From positions 1 through 64,000 of the forward strand of contig NZ_JAPIVG010000006.1 in the NCBI RefSeq assembly GCF_026240095.1: a DNA stretch of 64,000 nucleotides, in the 5' to 3' direction. A model generated the notes under the pieces. That model was not told where the DNA came from. It made no database searches and saw only the letters and a program-made list of their open reading frames with translations. Below, one piece after another: positions 24,050 through 33,542 of this stretch (positions are counted from its first letter, which is position 1; every line of letters begins with the position of its first letter). The position numbers were made by a program, and so were the translations under genes. Origin of the DNA: Pedobacter sandarakinus (GTDB lineage Bacteria; Bacteroidota; Bacteroidia; Sphingobacteriales; Sphingobacteriaceae).

Positions 24050-25498
24050 TTATTTCCAGCGCCACTCTCCTGCAATGGTTAAGGGCTCTTTTAAGTTCTG
24101 CGATTCCAGAAATGTTTTAATCTCATTATCAGTTTGATTGGCAACTGGTATTTTAGATGTGTTGGCCAAAGCATAGGTTAGCATGGCGCTGTAACGAACG
24201 GTATTTTTAAGTTCCTGTTCATCAACCAACTTGAATGAATCTCCATCTGAGTGGTAAAATGGTCCGGCATTATTTGGAAGTTTGCCGCCAAAACCACCGC
24301 CTGTTGGTATTCCTGCCAGCATGAAGGGCTGATGGTCGCTATGTAAACCAGCGCCAGCATTGAAAAGATTTTTAAACCCAGTATCTATTTTAACGATATC
24401 GGCACCCCAGGCTTTAAACAAATCTTTCATCTCTGCACGGGAAGTGGTAAAACCTTTTGGGTCGTTTGTCATGTCGTAGTTCAACATAAATCTCACTTCG
24501 CTTAAGCTTTGATCTTTTTCGGCCTGCGCCACATAAGCTTTGGAACCAAGCAGACCTTGCTCCTCGCCCATAAAAAGCACGAACTCTACCGTACGTTTAG
24601 TTTTAAGGTTCAACTTTTTAAAAGTGCGGGCCATATCCATAATTGCAAAAGAACCAATTCCATTGTCTATTGCGCCTGTAGATAAATCCCAACTATCCAA
24701 ATGCCCGCCCACAACAATCTTCTCTTTCGGCGTGCTTGTTCCTTTAAAAGTAGCAACTACATTTCGAGCTTTGATTAAACCCGAAAAATTAGTCATGGAG
24801 ATGTGCGCAAGCTGAGGTATCGTTTTTAATTTCTCTTTCAAAGCCATACCATCTTCCAAGCCAATGCAAACGGCAGGTATTGGAATTAACTTACCCGTAA
24901 CTGATGCTGTACCTGTTAATAATACACCGTTCTTAACTGTGTTGATGATGATAACCCCAGTTGCACCATATTTAGTAGCAATTGCAGTCTTTTCAGATCG
25001 ATGTAGCGATTTAGTTCCTGGAGCAGAACCTGGCAAAACGCCTAGATAAATCAAGGCAATTTTACCTTTAAACTTATTGGGGTCAGCCTGATAGTCTACC
25101 TCAAGGCCATTCCCTGCATCTGCGATATCACCGATCACATCTGCATTTATTGGAGAATGCGCCAAAGTTACGGCCTTGATTTTTGCTAAGGTACTTTTAT
25201 TACCTCCTATTTCTACGTTAATGGTTTTTCTGGCCCAACTTTCTACTTCGAAGGGTTGGAATTTAACTTCGCATCCATAAGATTTTAGTAAGTCGAAAGC
25301 ATATTGTTCTGCCTTGGCTCCATTGTCCGATCCCGTTAATCGGTGTCCGATGGTTTCAGTTTCGTATTTAAGGGTCGAGTATGCTTTAGAGTTTTGTTGT
25401 ACTTCAGTATTGATCTGATTGAAAACACTTCCGAATTTATCTTGTGCGGTAACCAGAAAAGCACTGAATACGAGTGTAACGGTGAAAATATACTTCAT
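24050..25498 (-). CDS. Secreted M28-family metallopeptidase with PA domain
   Basis: 482 residues. Residues 1-18 are a signal peptide (MKYIFTVTLVFSAFLVTA). A PA domain (about 120-235) is inserted before the catalytic part. Zinc-site residues are visible: GGHLDSWD (His and the following Asp), GAIDNGIG (bridging Asp), MGEEQGLLGS (catalytic Glu pair), LNYDMTNDPKGF (Asp) and LHSDHQPF (His). This is the layout of carboxypeptidase Q-like di-zinc exopeptidases that release amino acids or dipeptides in the periplasm. Its end is 8 bases from the convergent CBS gene. Confidence 0.87.
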   Translation of the reverse strand: MKYIFTVTLVFSAFLVTAQDKFGSVFNQINTEVQQNSKAYSTLKYETETIGHRLTGSDNGAKAEQYAFDLLKSYGCEVKFQPFEVESWARKTINVEIGGNKSTLAKIKAVTLAHSPINADVIGDIADAGNGLEVDYQADPNKFKGKIALIYLGVLPGSAPGTKSLHRSEKTAIATKYGATGVIIINTVKNGVLLTGTASVTGKLIPIPAVCIGLEDGMALKEKLKTIPQLAHISMTNFSGLIKARNVVATFKGTSTPKEKIVVGGHLDSWDLSTGAIDNGIGSFAIMDMARTFKKLNLKTKRTVEFVLFMGEEQGLLGSKAYVAQAEKDQSLSEVRFMLNYDMTNDPKGFTTSRAEMKDLFKAWGADIVKIDTGFKNLFNAGAGLHSDHQPFMLAGIPTGGGFGGKLPNNAGPFYHSDGDSFKLVDEQELKNTVRYSAMLTYALANTSKIPVANQTDNEIKTFLESQNLKEPLTIAGEWRWK

Positions 25499-25660
25499 GA
25501 TTTAATTTTAAAAGGCTGAAAATACAAATTAACTCATCACTTGCATGCCTGTAACGTTTATTTTGCTTGTAGTATAAGCGAAACAGATTACTTAAAATAC
25601 TCGCGTGTACGTTCCTTTCAAGACACCAGTGGGAGAAAATAAGCGCATTTCTTTCCCCTG

Positions 25661-26214
25661 CAGATGACGCGGAGCACGTAGATTTATTCCTATCAAGAAA
25701 CACACACATCAAGACCTATCCGCCCCCAACATCAAGTTACCATTTTCTGCGAAAATCAGCGAAATCAGCGGGAGTAAATAATGGTAATCTTTGCTACCCG
25801 CAGATGACGCGGAGCACGCAGATTTATTCCTATCTAGAAACAAATACATCAAGGCCTATCCGCCCCCAACGTCAACTTACCATTTTCTGCGGAAAACAGT
25901 GAAATCAGCGGGAGTAAATAATGGTAATCTTTGCTACCCGCAGATGACGCGGAGCACGCAGATTTATTCTTATCTAGAAACAAATACATCAAGGCCTATC
26001 CGGCCCCAACTTCAAGTTACCATTTTCTGCGAAATCAGCGAAATCAGCGGGAGTAAATGATGGTAATCTTTGCTACCCGAAGATGACGGGGAGCACGCAG
26101 ATCCATTCTTATTTAGAAACAAATACGTCAAAACCTAACCACAACTTATGATAGCCTTGCTCTGAAGAAAACGGTGAAATCAGCGGGAGTAAATGATGGT
26201 AATCTCAATTACCC
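25661..26214. repeat. Tandem intergenic repeat, four units of about 139 bp
   Basis: Units begin at 25661, 25800, 25940 and 26079 with GCAGATGACGCGGAGCACG or close variants (periods 139, 140, 139 and 136). Each ends with AAATCAGCGGGAGTAAAT and ATGGTAATCT. A piece of the unit's tail precedes the first copy (about 25630) and its head follows the last (26215). The first unit and the middle two are about 90 percent alike; the fourth has diverged. The two ends of a unit are partly complementary (CCCGCAGAT... and ...AAATCAGCGGG), so each could fold. It lies between convergent-free 5' and 3' ends: upstream of the M28 gene and downstream of terC. Confidence 0.85.
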
Positions 26215-26248
26215 GCAGCTGGAAAACATGTTTATTGAAAAACTTAAT

Positions 26249-27301
26249 TTAATGCCTATGAACAACTTTTTTGGGGAACACCAAAGATGCCACAATGCTA
26301 ATAACCAAAATACTTAATATTACAATTAGCGAGTGTTCCGTAGTAAAGCCTATCTTTTCCAAATAGACATGTCCTAACATTTTTACCCCAATAAAAGCTA
26401 ATAAAACCGCCAACCCAGTTTTTAAATAATGGAACTTGTGAATAATGTTTACCAACAAAAAAAACATCGATCTTAAACCCATTATCGCAAAGATATTGGA
26501 GAAAAATACAATATAAGGATCCTTGGTTACAGCGAAAATAGCCGGAATGGAATCTACCGCAAAAAGTAGATCTGTAAATTCAACAATCAGCAGTACGATA
26601 AATAAAGGGGTAATAAGTGTTTTATGATCTACCTTAATAAAAAACTTTTTGCCTTCGTATCGCGGGTGAATGGCAAAAACCTTCGAAGCCCATTTAACTA
26701 CCGGGTGATTTTCAGGATCGATCTTATCATCCTCATCCTTACTGAAAAACATTTTAACACCAGTAAATACCAGGAAGGCACCAAAAATGTAAAGAATCCA
26801 AGCAAACTTCGCAATCAGCGCTGCGCCCACAAAAATGAAAATAAAGCGCATAATAATCGCACCTAGAATCCCCCAGAATAACACACGGTGGTAATATTTC
26901 TCTTCTACTGCGAAGGCCGAAAATATAAGCACGATAACAAAGATATTGTCTACCGAAAGTGCATATTCAATCACATATCCAGTTAAGAATTCAAGCCCCA
27001 AATTTTGACGGTAAACGCTTAAACTCGCATCAAAATCATCAGGAATTAGCTTGATATGATGTTGGTGTTTTACTACAATTTCCTGGAGATGGGCGAAATC
27101 TTTAATACCGTGTAGCTGATGCCCTTCAACCATTAAAATAAAATAAAAACCAATGGCTAATGCTACCATTATTACACTCATAATACCAGCCTGCTTTAAG
27201 CTGATAACATGATCCTTCTTACTAAAAAGGCCTAAATCTAAGGCTAGGATAAGAATAATAAATAGAAGAAAGCCTAGGCTAAAAAGTAATTCGTTGCTCA
27301 T
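26249..27301 (-). CDS. TerC-family integral membrane protein
   Basis: 350 residues with about nine membrane helices. The family pattern is clear: TGYVIEYALSVDNIFVIVLIF with the acidic E-x6-D pair inside the membrane, and LIVEFTDLLFAVDSIPAIFAV with the second acidic cluster. These residues line the metal path in TerC/Alx proteins, which export manganese or calcium or protect other exported metalloproteins. The gene begins one base after the polyprenyl synthetase stop, so the two share a transcript, though no functional link is known. Confidence 0.9.
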   Translation of the reverse strand: MSNELLFSLGFLLFIILILALDLGLFSKKDHVISLKQAGIMSVIMVALAIGFYFILMVEGHQLHGIKDFAHLQEIVVKHQHHIKLIPDDFDASLSVYRQNLGLEFLTGYVIEYALSVDNIFVIVLIFSAFAVEEKYYHRVLFWGILGAIIMRFIFIFVGAALIAKFAWILYIFGAFLVFTGVKMFFSKDEDDKIDPENHPVVKWASKVFAIHPRYEGKKFFIKVDHKTLITPLFIVLLIVEFTDLLFAVDSIPAIFAVTKDPYIVFFSNIFAIMGLRSMFFLLVNIIHKFHYLKTGLAVLLAFIGVKMLGHVYLEKIGFTTEHSLIVILSILVISIVASLVFPKKVVHRH

Positions 27302-28297
27302 TTATTTTTTACGTTCGGTGGTATAAAGCACCAGTTGTTCTAAACCCGTCCTTGCCTCCCCTGCCTCAAAACCATGCAAGATATCAAACGCAGCATTTTG
27401 GTACTCTAGCATTTTTTGGTTGGCGTAGTAAACCCCATTCTTGGCATTTACAAAATCTATAATCTGTTGAATTTTAGCAGCATCGTCCTGGTGGTTCTTA
27501 ACCAAGTTGATCATCTGCTTACGTTCACTTTTTCCTGACTGGTTCAAGGCATAAATTAAGGGCAGTGTCACTTTCTTTTCCTTAATATCAATACCCAAAG
27601 GCTTACCTACATCATCCGTCCCGAAATCAAATGTATCATCTTTAATCTGAAAGGCAATACCTACTTTTTCACCAAAAAGACGCATCTTCTCTACGGTTTC
27701 GTCATTCGCACCAGCCGAGGCGGCACCCGAAGCGCAACAAGAAGCAATCAAAGAAGCTGTTTTTTGACGAATAACATCGAAGTATAAATCTTCAGAAATA
27801 TCCATCTTCCTCACTTTCTCCACCTGCAACAGCTCGCCCTCACTCATCTGCTTCACCGCTTCAGACACAATCTGTAACAAACGATGCTCATTATTGTTTA
27901 CCGAAAGCAGCAAGCCTTTCGCCAACAAATAATCGCCTACTAAAACAGCAATTTTATTTTTCCATAAGGCGTTAATCGAGAAAAAACCCCGTCGCTCGTA
28001 AGCATTGTCTACCACATCATCGTGCACTAGGGTAGCCGTATGCAAAAGCTCTACCAAAGCTGCCCCCCTATGTGTAGATTCTGTAATTCCGCCACACAAT
28101 TTTGCAGCAAAAAACACAAACATAGGTCGCATCTGCTTTCCCTTTTGTTTCACAATGTAATGGGTAATTCTATCCAGCAACGGTGCGTCGCTATGCATAG
28201 ACTCCTTAAAGGTTTTTTCAAACGCTTTAATATCTGCTGCTATAGGTTTTTTTATCTGATCGATTCCCGGCATTAAGGCGAAAAATTTTGATTGCAA
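27302..28297 (-). CDS. Polyprenyl diphosphate synthase
   Basis: 331 residues. Both aspartate-rich motifs are present: LVHDDVVDNAYERRG (first DDxxD-type motif) and FQIKDDTFDFGTDD (second). The early lysine/arginine block GKQMRPMFVFFAAKL also fits. The enzyme extends farnesyl diphosphate with isopentenyl units to the long chain used for menaquinone or a carotenoid precursor. Length and motifs match octaprenyl/heptaprenyl-type trans synthases; chain length is not predictable by eye. The start shown gives MQSKFFALMPGIDQIKKP; a second ATG lies at residue 9. Confidence 0.9.
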   Translation of the reverse strand: MQSKFFALMPGIDQIKKPIAADIKAFEKTFKESMHSDAPLLDRITHYIVKQKGKQMRPMFVFFAAKLCGGITESTHRGAALVELLHTATLVHDDVVDNAYERRGFFSINALWKNKIAVLVGDYLLAKGLLLSVNNNEHRLLQIVSEAVKQMSEGELLQVEKVRKMDISEDLYFDVIRQKTASLIASCCASGAASAGANDETVEKMRLFGEKVGIAFQIKDDTFDFGTDDVGKPLGIDIKEKKVTLPLIYALNQSGKSERKQMINLVKNHQDDAAKIQQIIDFVNAKNGVYYANQKMLEYQNAAFDILHGFEAGEARTGLEQLVLYTTERKK

Positions 28298-28379
28298 ACT
28301 TAAGTTAATTTCCCCATAAAAACATGCGCCAACAATGCCAATAATAGAGATTTGGAAAGCAACGGAACCTGCATTCTAT

Positions 28380-28460
28380 ATCCTTCACTCCTGCTATCCG
28401 TTTTACTCCGCCACAAACTGCGTTTTTCGGCTACGTGCTCACTTCTATCAGGTTTATAAT
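28380..28460. repeat. Dispersed intergenic repeat, member 1
   Basis: CACTCCTGCTATCCGTTTTACTCC and the following CG-richer stretch (shown in two parts: CACTCCTGCTATCC, GTTTTACTCCGCC) resemble parts of 45400-45490 and 48640-48720. Such mosaics are common between genes in Sphingobacteriaceae. No coding content. Confidence 0.4.
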
Positions 28461-28563
28461 CAATGTTTTAAGGTATAAAACCGTTCAATCGCTAAACGAA
28501 GCACATAAAAAATATTTTTTATTCAAGTCAAAACTTTACATTTAGACAAGGATTTTTTTCCAA

Positions 28564-29559
28564 ATGAAAAAGCGCTACAAAGTTTTGATTGGGTTCTCGG
28601 TGTTTTTGGTAATCAGCTATTTGGTAGGACCGAAACCAAAAAAGCCATTGTATAACACTGAACTGGCCGAGTTACCCGGCTTAAATGATTTAGATGTGTA
28701 TGTCCAAAGCCTGGAGAGTTTAAATAAAATAAAGCCAGGTAATCAGGCAGAAATTATTTGGGCCAATCCGTTACATAAACAAACAGAGTACGCCGTAGTA
28801 TATTTACACGGATTTTCGGCCTCCAAAATGGAAGGAAACCCAGTACATATTAATCTGGCCAAAGCCCTGCACGCGAATTTATACCTGGCAAGGCTGGCCG
28901 ACCATGGTGTAGATACAGTAGCCCCAATGCAGTATTTCACTGCAGACAGGCTGTGGGAAAGTAGTAAACAAGCATATTCAATCGGCAAAAAATTAGGTAA
29001 GAAAGTAATTTTAGTTGGCACTTCTACCGGGGCATCGGTGGCAATAAAACTGGCAGCGGCCTATCCAGAAATTCATAGCTTGATTTTACTTTCGCCAAAT
29101 GTGGCTATTAACGATAAAAACGCATGGCTTCTTAACAACCCCTGGGGCCTACAAATTGCTCGGAAAGTGGTTGGTGGAAACGAAAGAAGTGTAGAAGATA
29201 GAACCGAAGAATACAAAAAATATTGGCATACGCACTACCGTATAGAGGCTTTGGTAGAACTACAAGAATTTATAGAAAGCACCATGATCAATAGTACCTT
29301 TCGCAAGGTAAAGCAACCTGTGCTAATGCTTTATTATTACAAAAATGAAATGGAGCAAGATCCTGTTGTGCGGGTAGATGCAATGCTTAAAATGTTTAAA
29401 CAGCTTGGGACTGTAGCTCAGTTGAAGAAGAAGGTAGCTATTCCGAATGCAGGCAACCACGTAATGGGTTCGTATATTACTGCTAAAGATTTACCTAGCG
29501 TAGAAACTGCTATTAATGATTTTGTAAGTAATGTTCTAAAATTAACAAGTAAACATTAG
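28564..29559 (+). CDS. Alpha/beta hydrolase
   Basis: 331 residues. An N-terminal hydrophobic segment (VLIGFSVFLVISYLVG) probably anchors the protein in the inner membrane. The fold's marks are the oxyanion loop YLHGFSASKMEG, the nucleophile elbow ILVGTSTGASVA with Ser as nucleophile, and a late catalytic His in NAGNHVMGSY. It belongs with carboxylesterase/lysophospholipase-like enzymes; the substrate cannot be assigned. A single-gene unit with about 265 bases of leader. Confidence 0.85.
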   Translation: MKKRYKVLIGFSVFLVISYLVGPKPKKPLYNTELAELPGLNDLDVYVQSLESLNKIKPGNQAEIIWANPLHKQTEYAVVYLHGFSASKMEGNPVHINLAKALHANLYLARLADHGVDTVAPMQYFTADRLWESSKQAYSIGKKLGKKVILVGTSTGASVAIKLAAAYPEIHSLILLSPNVAINDKNAWLLNNPWGLQIARKVVGGNERSVEDRTEEYKKYWHTHYRIEALVELQEFIESTMINSTFRKVKQPVLMLYYYKNEMEQDPVVRVDAMLKMFKQLGTVAQLKKKVAIPNAGNHVMGSYITAKDLPSVETAINDFVSNVLKLTSKH

Positions 29560-29568
29560 TAAACTCGG

Positions 29569-30558
29569 TTATTGTGTTTTGTGTGCAACAATGTTTTCCA
29601 AAATCATTTCAGCATGTATGCGAGAATTTTCGATGAACAATTTATGTGTATCTAACCCGCCACAAACTACCCCAGCTAAATAAAGTCCTTTTATATTGGT
29701 CTCCATGGTTTGCTCATCATATACCGGGCATAAACTTTCGGGTAATTCCACGCCAAATCTCCTTAACATCGCAAAATCGGGTTGATAGCCAGTCATCGCA
29801 ATCACAAAATCGTTTGCTATGGTTTTTATGCCTTCGGGCGTTTTTATTATAACTTTCCGCTCGGTTATTTCTAATAATTCTGAATTAAAATAAGCATTAA
29901 TAGAGCCTTCTTTGATTCTATTTTCAATATCTGGCCTAACCCAATACTTAACATGTGGGCCTAAATTATCACCCCTAACTATCATGGTTACGTGTGCACC
30001 TTTGCGATAGGTTTCTAATGCAGCATCTACTCCAGAATTATTAGCTCCCACTACCACTACATTCTGAAATGCATACAAATGTGGGTCTTTATAATAGTGC
30101 GTTACTTTAGGCAAATCTTCTCCTTTAACATTCATTAAAAGCGGAACATCGTAAAAGCCTGTGGCAACAATTACATTTGTTGCACTGTAAGTTGTTTTGG
30201 ATGTGGTAACTGAAAATGATTCGTCAGTTTTAACCACCTGATTAACCCGCTCAAAAAGGTTAATATTCAAATCAAATTTCTCTGCTACACGTCTATAATA
30301 TTCAACGGCTTCGTTTCGGTTCGGTTTTGGATTAATGGTTACAAATGGCGTATCGCCGATTTCCAGTTTTTGCGAAGTGGAAAAAAAAGTCATAAATACC
30401 GGGTAGTTGAACAGACTATTTACCAAAGCTCCCTTCTCTATAATGACATAAGTTAAATTTGCTTTCTGTGCAGCAATGGCACATGCCATACCGATTGGTC
30501 CGGCACCGATAATAACGATATCATAACTGTTCTGAACCTTAATTTCAGTATTTTTCAT
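29569..30558 (-). CDS. ypdA: Bacillithiol disulfide reductase YpdA
   Basis: 329 residues of a thioredoxin-reductase-like flavoprotein. It has an FAD-binding loop VIIGAGPIGMACAIAA, an NADPH loop VVVVGANNSGVDAALE and the second FAD motif GLYLAGVVCGG. The family-specific NSLFNYPVFMTFFS block is present, and the CxxC of thioredoxin reductase is absent. YpdA reduces oxidised bacillithiol, the low-molecular-weight thiol of Bacteroidota and Bacillota. It stands next to an MBL-rhodanese protein of the persulfide dioxygenase group, which fits thiol and sulfur handling. Confidence 0.85.
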   Translation of the reverse strand: MKNTEIKVQNSYDIVIIGAGPIGMACAIAAQKANLTYVIIEKGALVNSLFNYPVFMTFFSTSQKLEIGDTPFVTINPKPNRNEAVEYYRRVAEKFDLNINLFERVNQVVKTDESFSVTTSKTTYSATNVIVATGFYDVPLLMNVKGEDLPKVTHYYKDPHLYAFQNVVVVGANNSGVDAALETYRKGAHVTMIVRGDNLGPHVKYWVRPDIENRIKEGSINAYFNSELLEITERKVIIKTPEGIKTIANDFVIAMTGYQPDFAMLRRFGVELPESLCPVYDEQTMETNIKGLYLAGVVCGGLDTHKLFIENSRIHAEMILENIVAHKTQ

Positions 30559-30675
30559 TCTCTAATGTTGATCGTTTGATAAGCAAATTATAATCATTCA
30601 AGCGCTTGGGTGGGGCATTCCATTTATATGAAAAAGCTCTCTGCGTGAATTTTCAACACAGCAAATTTTACGGAA

Positions 30676-32088
30676 CTATACTTTCATAGCCTTACTAGGG
30701 CAAGCGAAATCAGTCCTTTTCAAATCCGTATTTTTGATCGCACCGTAACCTCCAGCAATATCTACCACGTTGGTTACACCCCTGGCCTTCAAAATGGAGG
30801 CTGCAATCATCGAACGATAACCGCCAGCACAATGGATATAATAAGTTTCCTTTGGATTGATCTCGTTCATCCAGTCGTTGATAAAATCTAACGGACGGCT
30901 TAAGGTTAGTTCTAAATGCTCAGCCTCATATTCTCCAGGCTTGCGAACATCCAGGGCAACAATTTCATGGTTGTTAACCGCCTTTTCGAAATGTTCAGCA
31001 GAGATCGATTCAATAGTATCAATTTCTTTCCCAGCATTTAACCAACATTTAAAGCCGCCATCTAAAAACCCAATGGTATTATCATAACCTACACGGGTAA
31101 GCCGGGTAATAGTTTCTTGTGCTTTCCCATCCTCGGTTACCAATAAAATGGCTTGTTGTAAATCTGTAATCAAAGCACCTACCCATGGTGCGAATTGTCC
31201 GTTCAAACCAATATTGATGGAATTTGGAATAAACCCATTAGCAAAGGTTTGTGGGTCTCGAGTATCTAATAGAAGCGCACCTGTCTGATTTGCAATCTCT
31301 TCAAAGCGCTGTGGATCTAATGCCTTTAGCCCTTTTTCGTATACCGCATCTATCCGCGCCACATCACCTTTATTCATGGCAACGTTCTTAGCAAAATATT
31401 GAGGGGGTGGCATTATTCCATCCGTAACTTCTGCAATAAAATTTGCCTTATTGGCTGCTTTTAGAGCATAATTAACCTGTTTCTGATGGCCCAAAGTATC
31501 AAAAGTTTCCTTACTCATACTTTTCCCACAAGCAGACCCTGCGCCATGAGCCGGATATACAATAACATCATCAGCAAGCGGCTTAATTTTATCATTCAAT
31601 GAATCATATAGCATTCCAGCCAAATCGTCAACAGTTAAATTTCCTTTTTGCGCCAAATCTGGTCTACCTACGTCGCCGATAAATAGTGTATCGCCACTAA
31701 AAATACAATAGGCTTTGCCCTGTTCGTCGGTTAGCAGATAGGTGGTAGATTCCAAGGTATGCCCAGGCGTATGGAGTGCCGTGATAGTAATGTTGCCAAT
31801 GCGAAACTGTTCACCATCATGTGCAACGTGGCAGTTAAACTCCGTTTTTGCAGTAGGACCATAAACAATTACAGCCCCAGATTTTTCTGCCAAATCTACG
31901 TGACCTGAAACAAAGTCAGCATGAAAATGGGTTTCGAAAATGAATTTGATTTCCGCACCCGCTGTTTTAGCCTTATTCAAATAGGTGTTTACTTCCCTAA
32001 GTGGGTCTATAATTGCGGCCTCGCCATTGCTTTCGATATAATATGCCGCCTCTGCTAAGCAACCGGTGTAAATCTGTTCTATTTTCAT
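30676..32088 (-). CDS. MBL-fold persulfide dioxygenase-like protein with two rhodanese domains
   Basis: 470 residues from the ATG at 32086-32088 (MKIEQIYTGCLAEAAYYIE); 20 further upstream codons are not conserved-looking. The N-terminal metallo-beta-lactamase domain has THFHADFVSGH (H54, H56, D58), HTPGHT (H110) and FSGDTLFIGDVG (D133), the mononuclear iron site of ETHE1-type dioxygenases. The first rhodanese domain (about 255-345) has no active-site Cys; the second (about 355-460) has it in YYIHCAGGYRS (C420). The layout resembles CstB. Such enzymes oxidise glutathione or bacillithiol persulfide to sulfite or thiosulfate. It neighbours ypdA on the same strand. Confidence 0.85.
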   Translation of the reverse strand: MKIEQIYTGCLAEAAYYIESNGEAAIIDPLREVNTYLNKAKTAGAEIKFIFETHFHADFVSGHVDLAEKSGAVIVYGPTAKTEFNCHVAHDGEQFRIGNITITALHTPGHTLESTTYLLTDEQGKAYCIFSGDTLFIGDVGRPDLAQKGNLTVDDLAGMLYDSLNDKIKPLADDVIVYPAHGAGSACGKSMSKETFDTLGHQKQVNYALKAANKANFIAEVTDGIMPPPQYFAKNVAMNKGDVARIDAVYEKGLKALDPQRFEEIANQTGALLLDTRDPQTFANGFIPNSINIGLNGQFAPWVGALITDLQQAILLVTEDGKAQETITRLTRVGYDNTIGFLDGGFKCWLNAGKEIDTIESISAEHFEKAVNNHEIVALDVRKPGEYEAEHLELTLSRPLDFINDWMNEINPKETYYIHCAGGYRSMIAASILKARGVTNVVDIAGGYGAIKNTDLKRTDFACPSKAMKV

Positions 32089-32264
32089 GGAGTTCCCTAT
32101 TCTAAATCCAAATGCAGTTCGATACAAAGGGATACCGAACAAAACCACATTTATGATGAAGCGATAGCAAAAATAGGGCTAAAAACAGATTACACCAACG
32201 AACAAAGTTATAATTGCAGAAGTTTTACTTATTGTTTCGGTAAATATGGATAGCATTGATGTTA

Positions 32265-33284
32265 CTAATCGTTTGTTAATTCGCCTCTTAAAGATTTTTC
32301 CATCAACTTGCGGCTGTCAGCAGCCGAAAGTTTTAATCCCATTACAAACATCAATTTGGTCACTGTCGCTTCGAAAGTCAAATCAAAGCCACTAACTACA
32401 CCCATTTTTTGCAATTCTCTACTGGTTTCGTATCTGCCTAATTGTACTGATCCCTTTTTACATTGTGAAATGTCGATGATGATTTTTCCCCGATGTATTG
32501 CGGTTCGCAAACTATCAAGAAACCATGCTGCTGTAGTGGTATTTCCCGAGCCAAAAGTTTCTAAAATAATAGCGTCAACTTCAGAATCGGTAATTGCTTT
32601 TACAGCTTGCGGTGTTATACCAGGATAAAGCTTTAATACACCAATATTAGCATTAAAATTAGTACGTAGATTTAATTTATCGTTCGGGGCGGGCAAAATG
32701 TAATTCTTCTGGAACTGCAAATGAACGCCTGCCTCAGCTAAGATCGGGTAGTTCGGCGACCTAAATGCCTCGAATTTTTCACTATTGTATTTGATAGAAC
32801 GGTTTCCCCTAAATAATTGCGCATCGAAGTAGATACATACCTCGGGTACCAGTGCCCTTCCATTTTCTTTGGTGGCGGCAATCTCTAAAGCGGTAATTAA
32901 GTTCTCTTTCGCATCGGTTCTAATTTCCCCAATGGGAAGTTGCGAACCGGTAAGCACAACAGGCTTACTTAAGTTTTCGAGCATAAAACTTAAAGCCGAT
33001 GCGGTGAAAGCCATTGTATCCGAACCGTGAAGAATTACAAAGCCATCGTAAAGATCGTATTTACTATATACCAACTCGGCCAAGACCTTCCAAATTTCCG
33101 GATCGATATTAGAAGAATCCAGCACAGGATGAAATGAATGTACATCCAAATGATAATCTAGCCTATTTAACTCAGGCACGTTCTCTTTAATTTGTTGAAA
33201 ATCGAAGGGAATTAACATGCCGTTGCTCGGGTCGTTAACCATACCAATGGTACCACCGGTATAAATTATTAGGATCTTAGTCAT
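32265..33284 (-). CDS. ansA: Type I (cytoplasmic) L-asparaginase
   Basis: 339 residues. The catalytic threonines are visible in IYTGGTIGM (first Thr) and ILHGSDTMAFTA (second Thr with the following Asp). There is no signal peptide, which points to the cytoplasmic, low-affinity type I enzyme. It hydrolyses asparagine to aspartate and ammonia. The gene is followed by about 180 bases before the MBL gene and is preceded by about 260 bases with no gene. Confidence 0.92.
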   Translation of the reverse strand: MTKILIIYTGGTIGMVNDPSNGMLIPFDFQQIKENVPELNRLDYHLDVHSFHPVLDSSNIDPEIWKVLAELVYSKYDLYDGFVILHGSDTMAFTASALSFMLENLSKPVVLTGSQLPIGEIRTDAKENLITALEIAATKENGRALVPEVCIYFDAQLFRGNRSIKYNSEKFEAFRSPNYPILAEAGVHLQFQKNYILPAPNDKLNLRTNFNANIGVLKLYPGITPQAVKAITDSEVDAIILETFGSGNTTTAAWFLDSLRTAIHRGKIIIDISQCKKGSVQLGRYETSRELQKMGVVSGFDLTFEATVTKLMFVMGLKLSAADSRKLMEKSLRGELTND

Positions 33285-33542
33285 TTGGTTGATTCAAATT
33301 GCTCATCACAAAGAAACTAAAAATTTACAGATGATATCTAATAATTTCAATATTGTTAAAGAATCGTCTGTTAATTATCACATCATTAATAAAATGAAAA
33401 TTTATGGGCAATTTATTAAGAAAACATCAAAAAACTAAAGTTGTCTGTCATCAATTTTGCTTCACCATTAGAGATTAAGCCCATAGCGTTCAGCAATTGT
33501 TTAATCTTTACAGAATGGCATATTACCTAGCTCTGCCATAAG

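Noticed and set aside
25791..26060. 89-codon plus-strand frame across the tandem repeat
   Set aside because: It is made of the repeat units themselves; the translated repeats show no protein features.
25661..26214. CRISPR array
   Set aside because: The units are 139 bp and contiguous, with no short repeats separated by unique spacers, and no cas genes are nearby.
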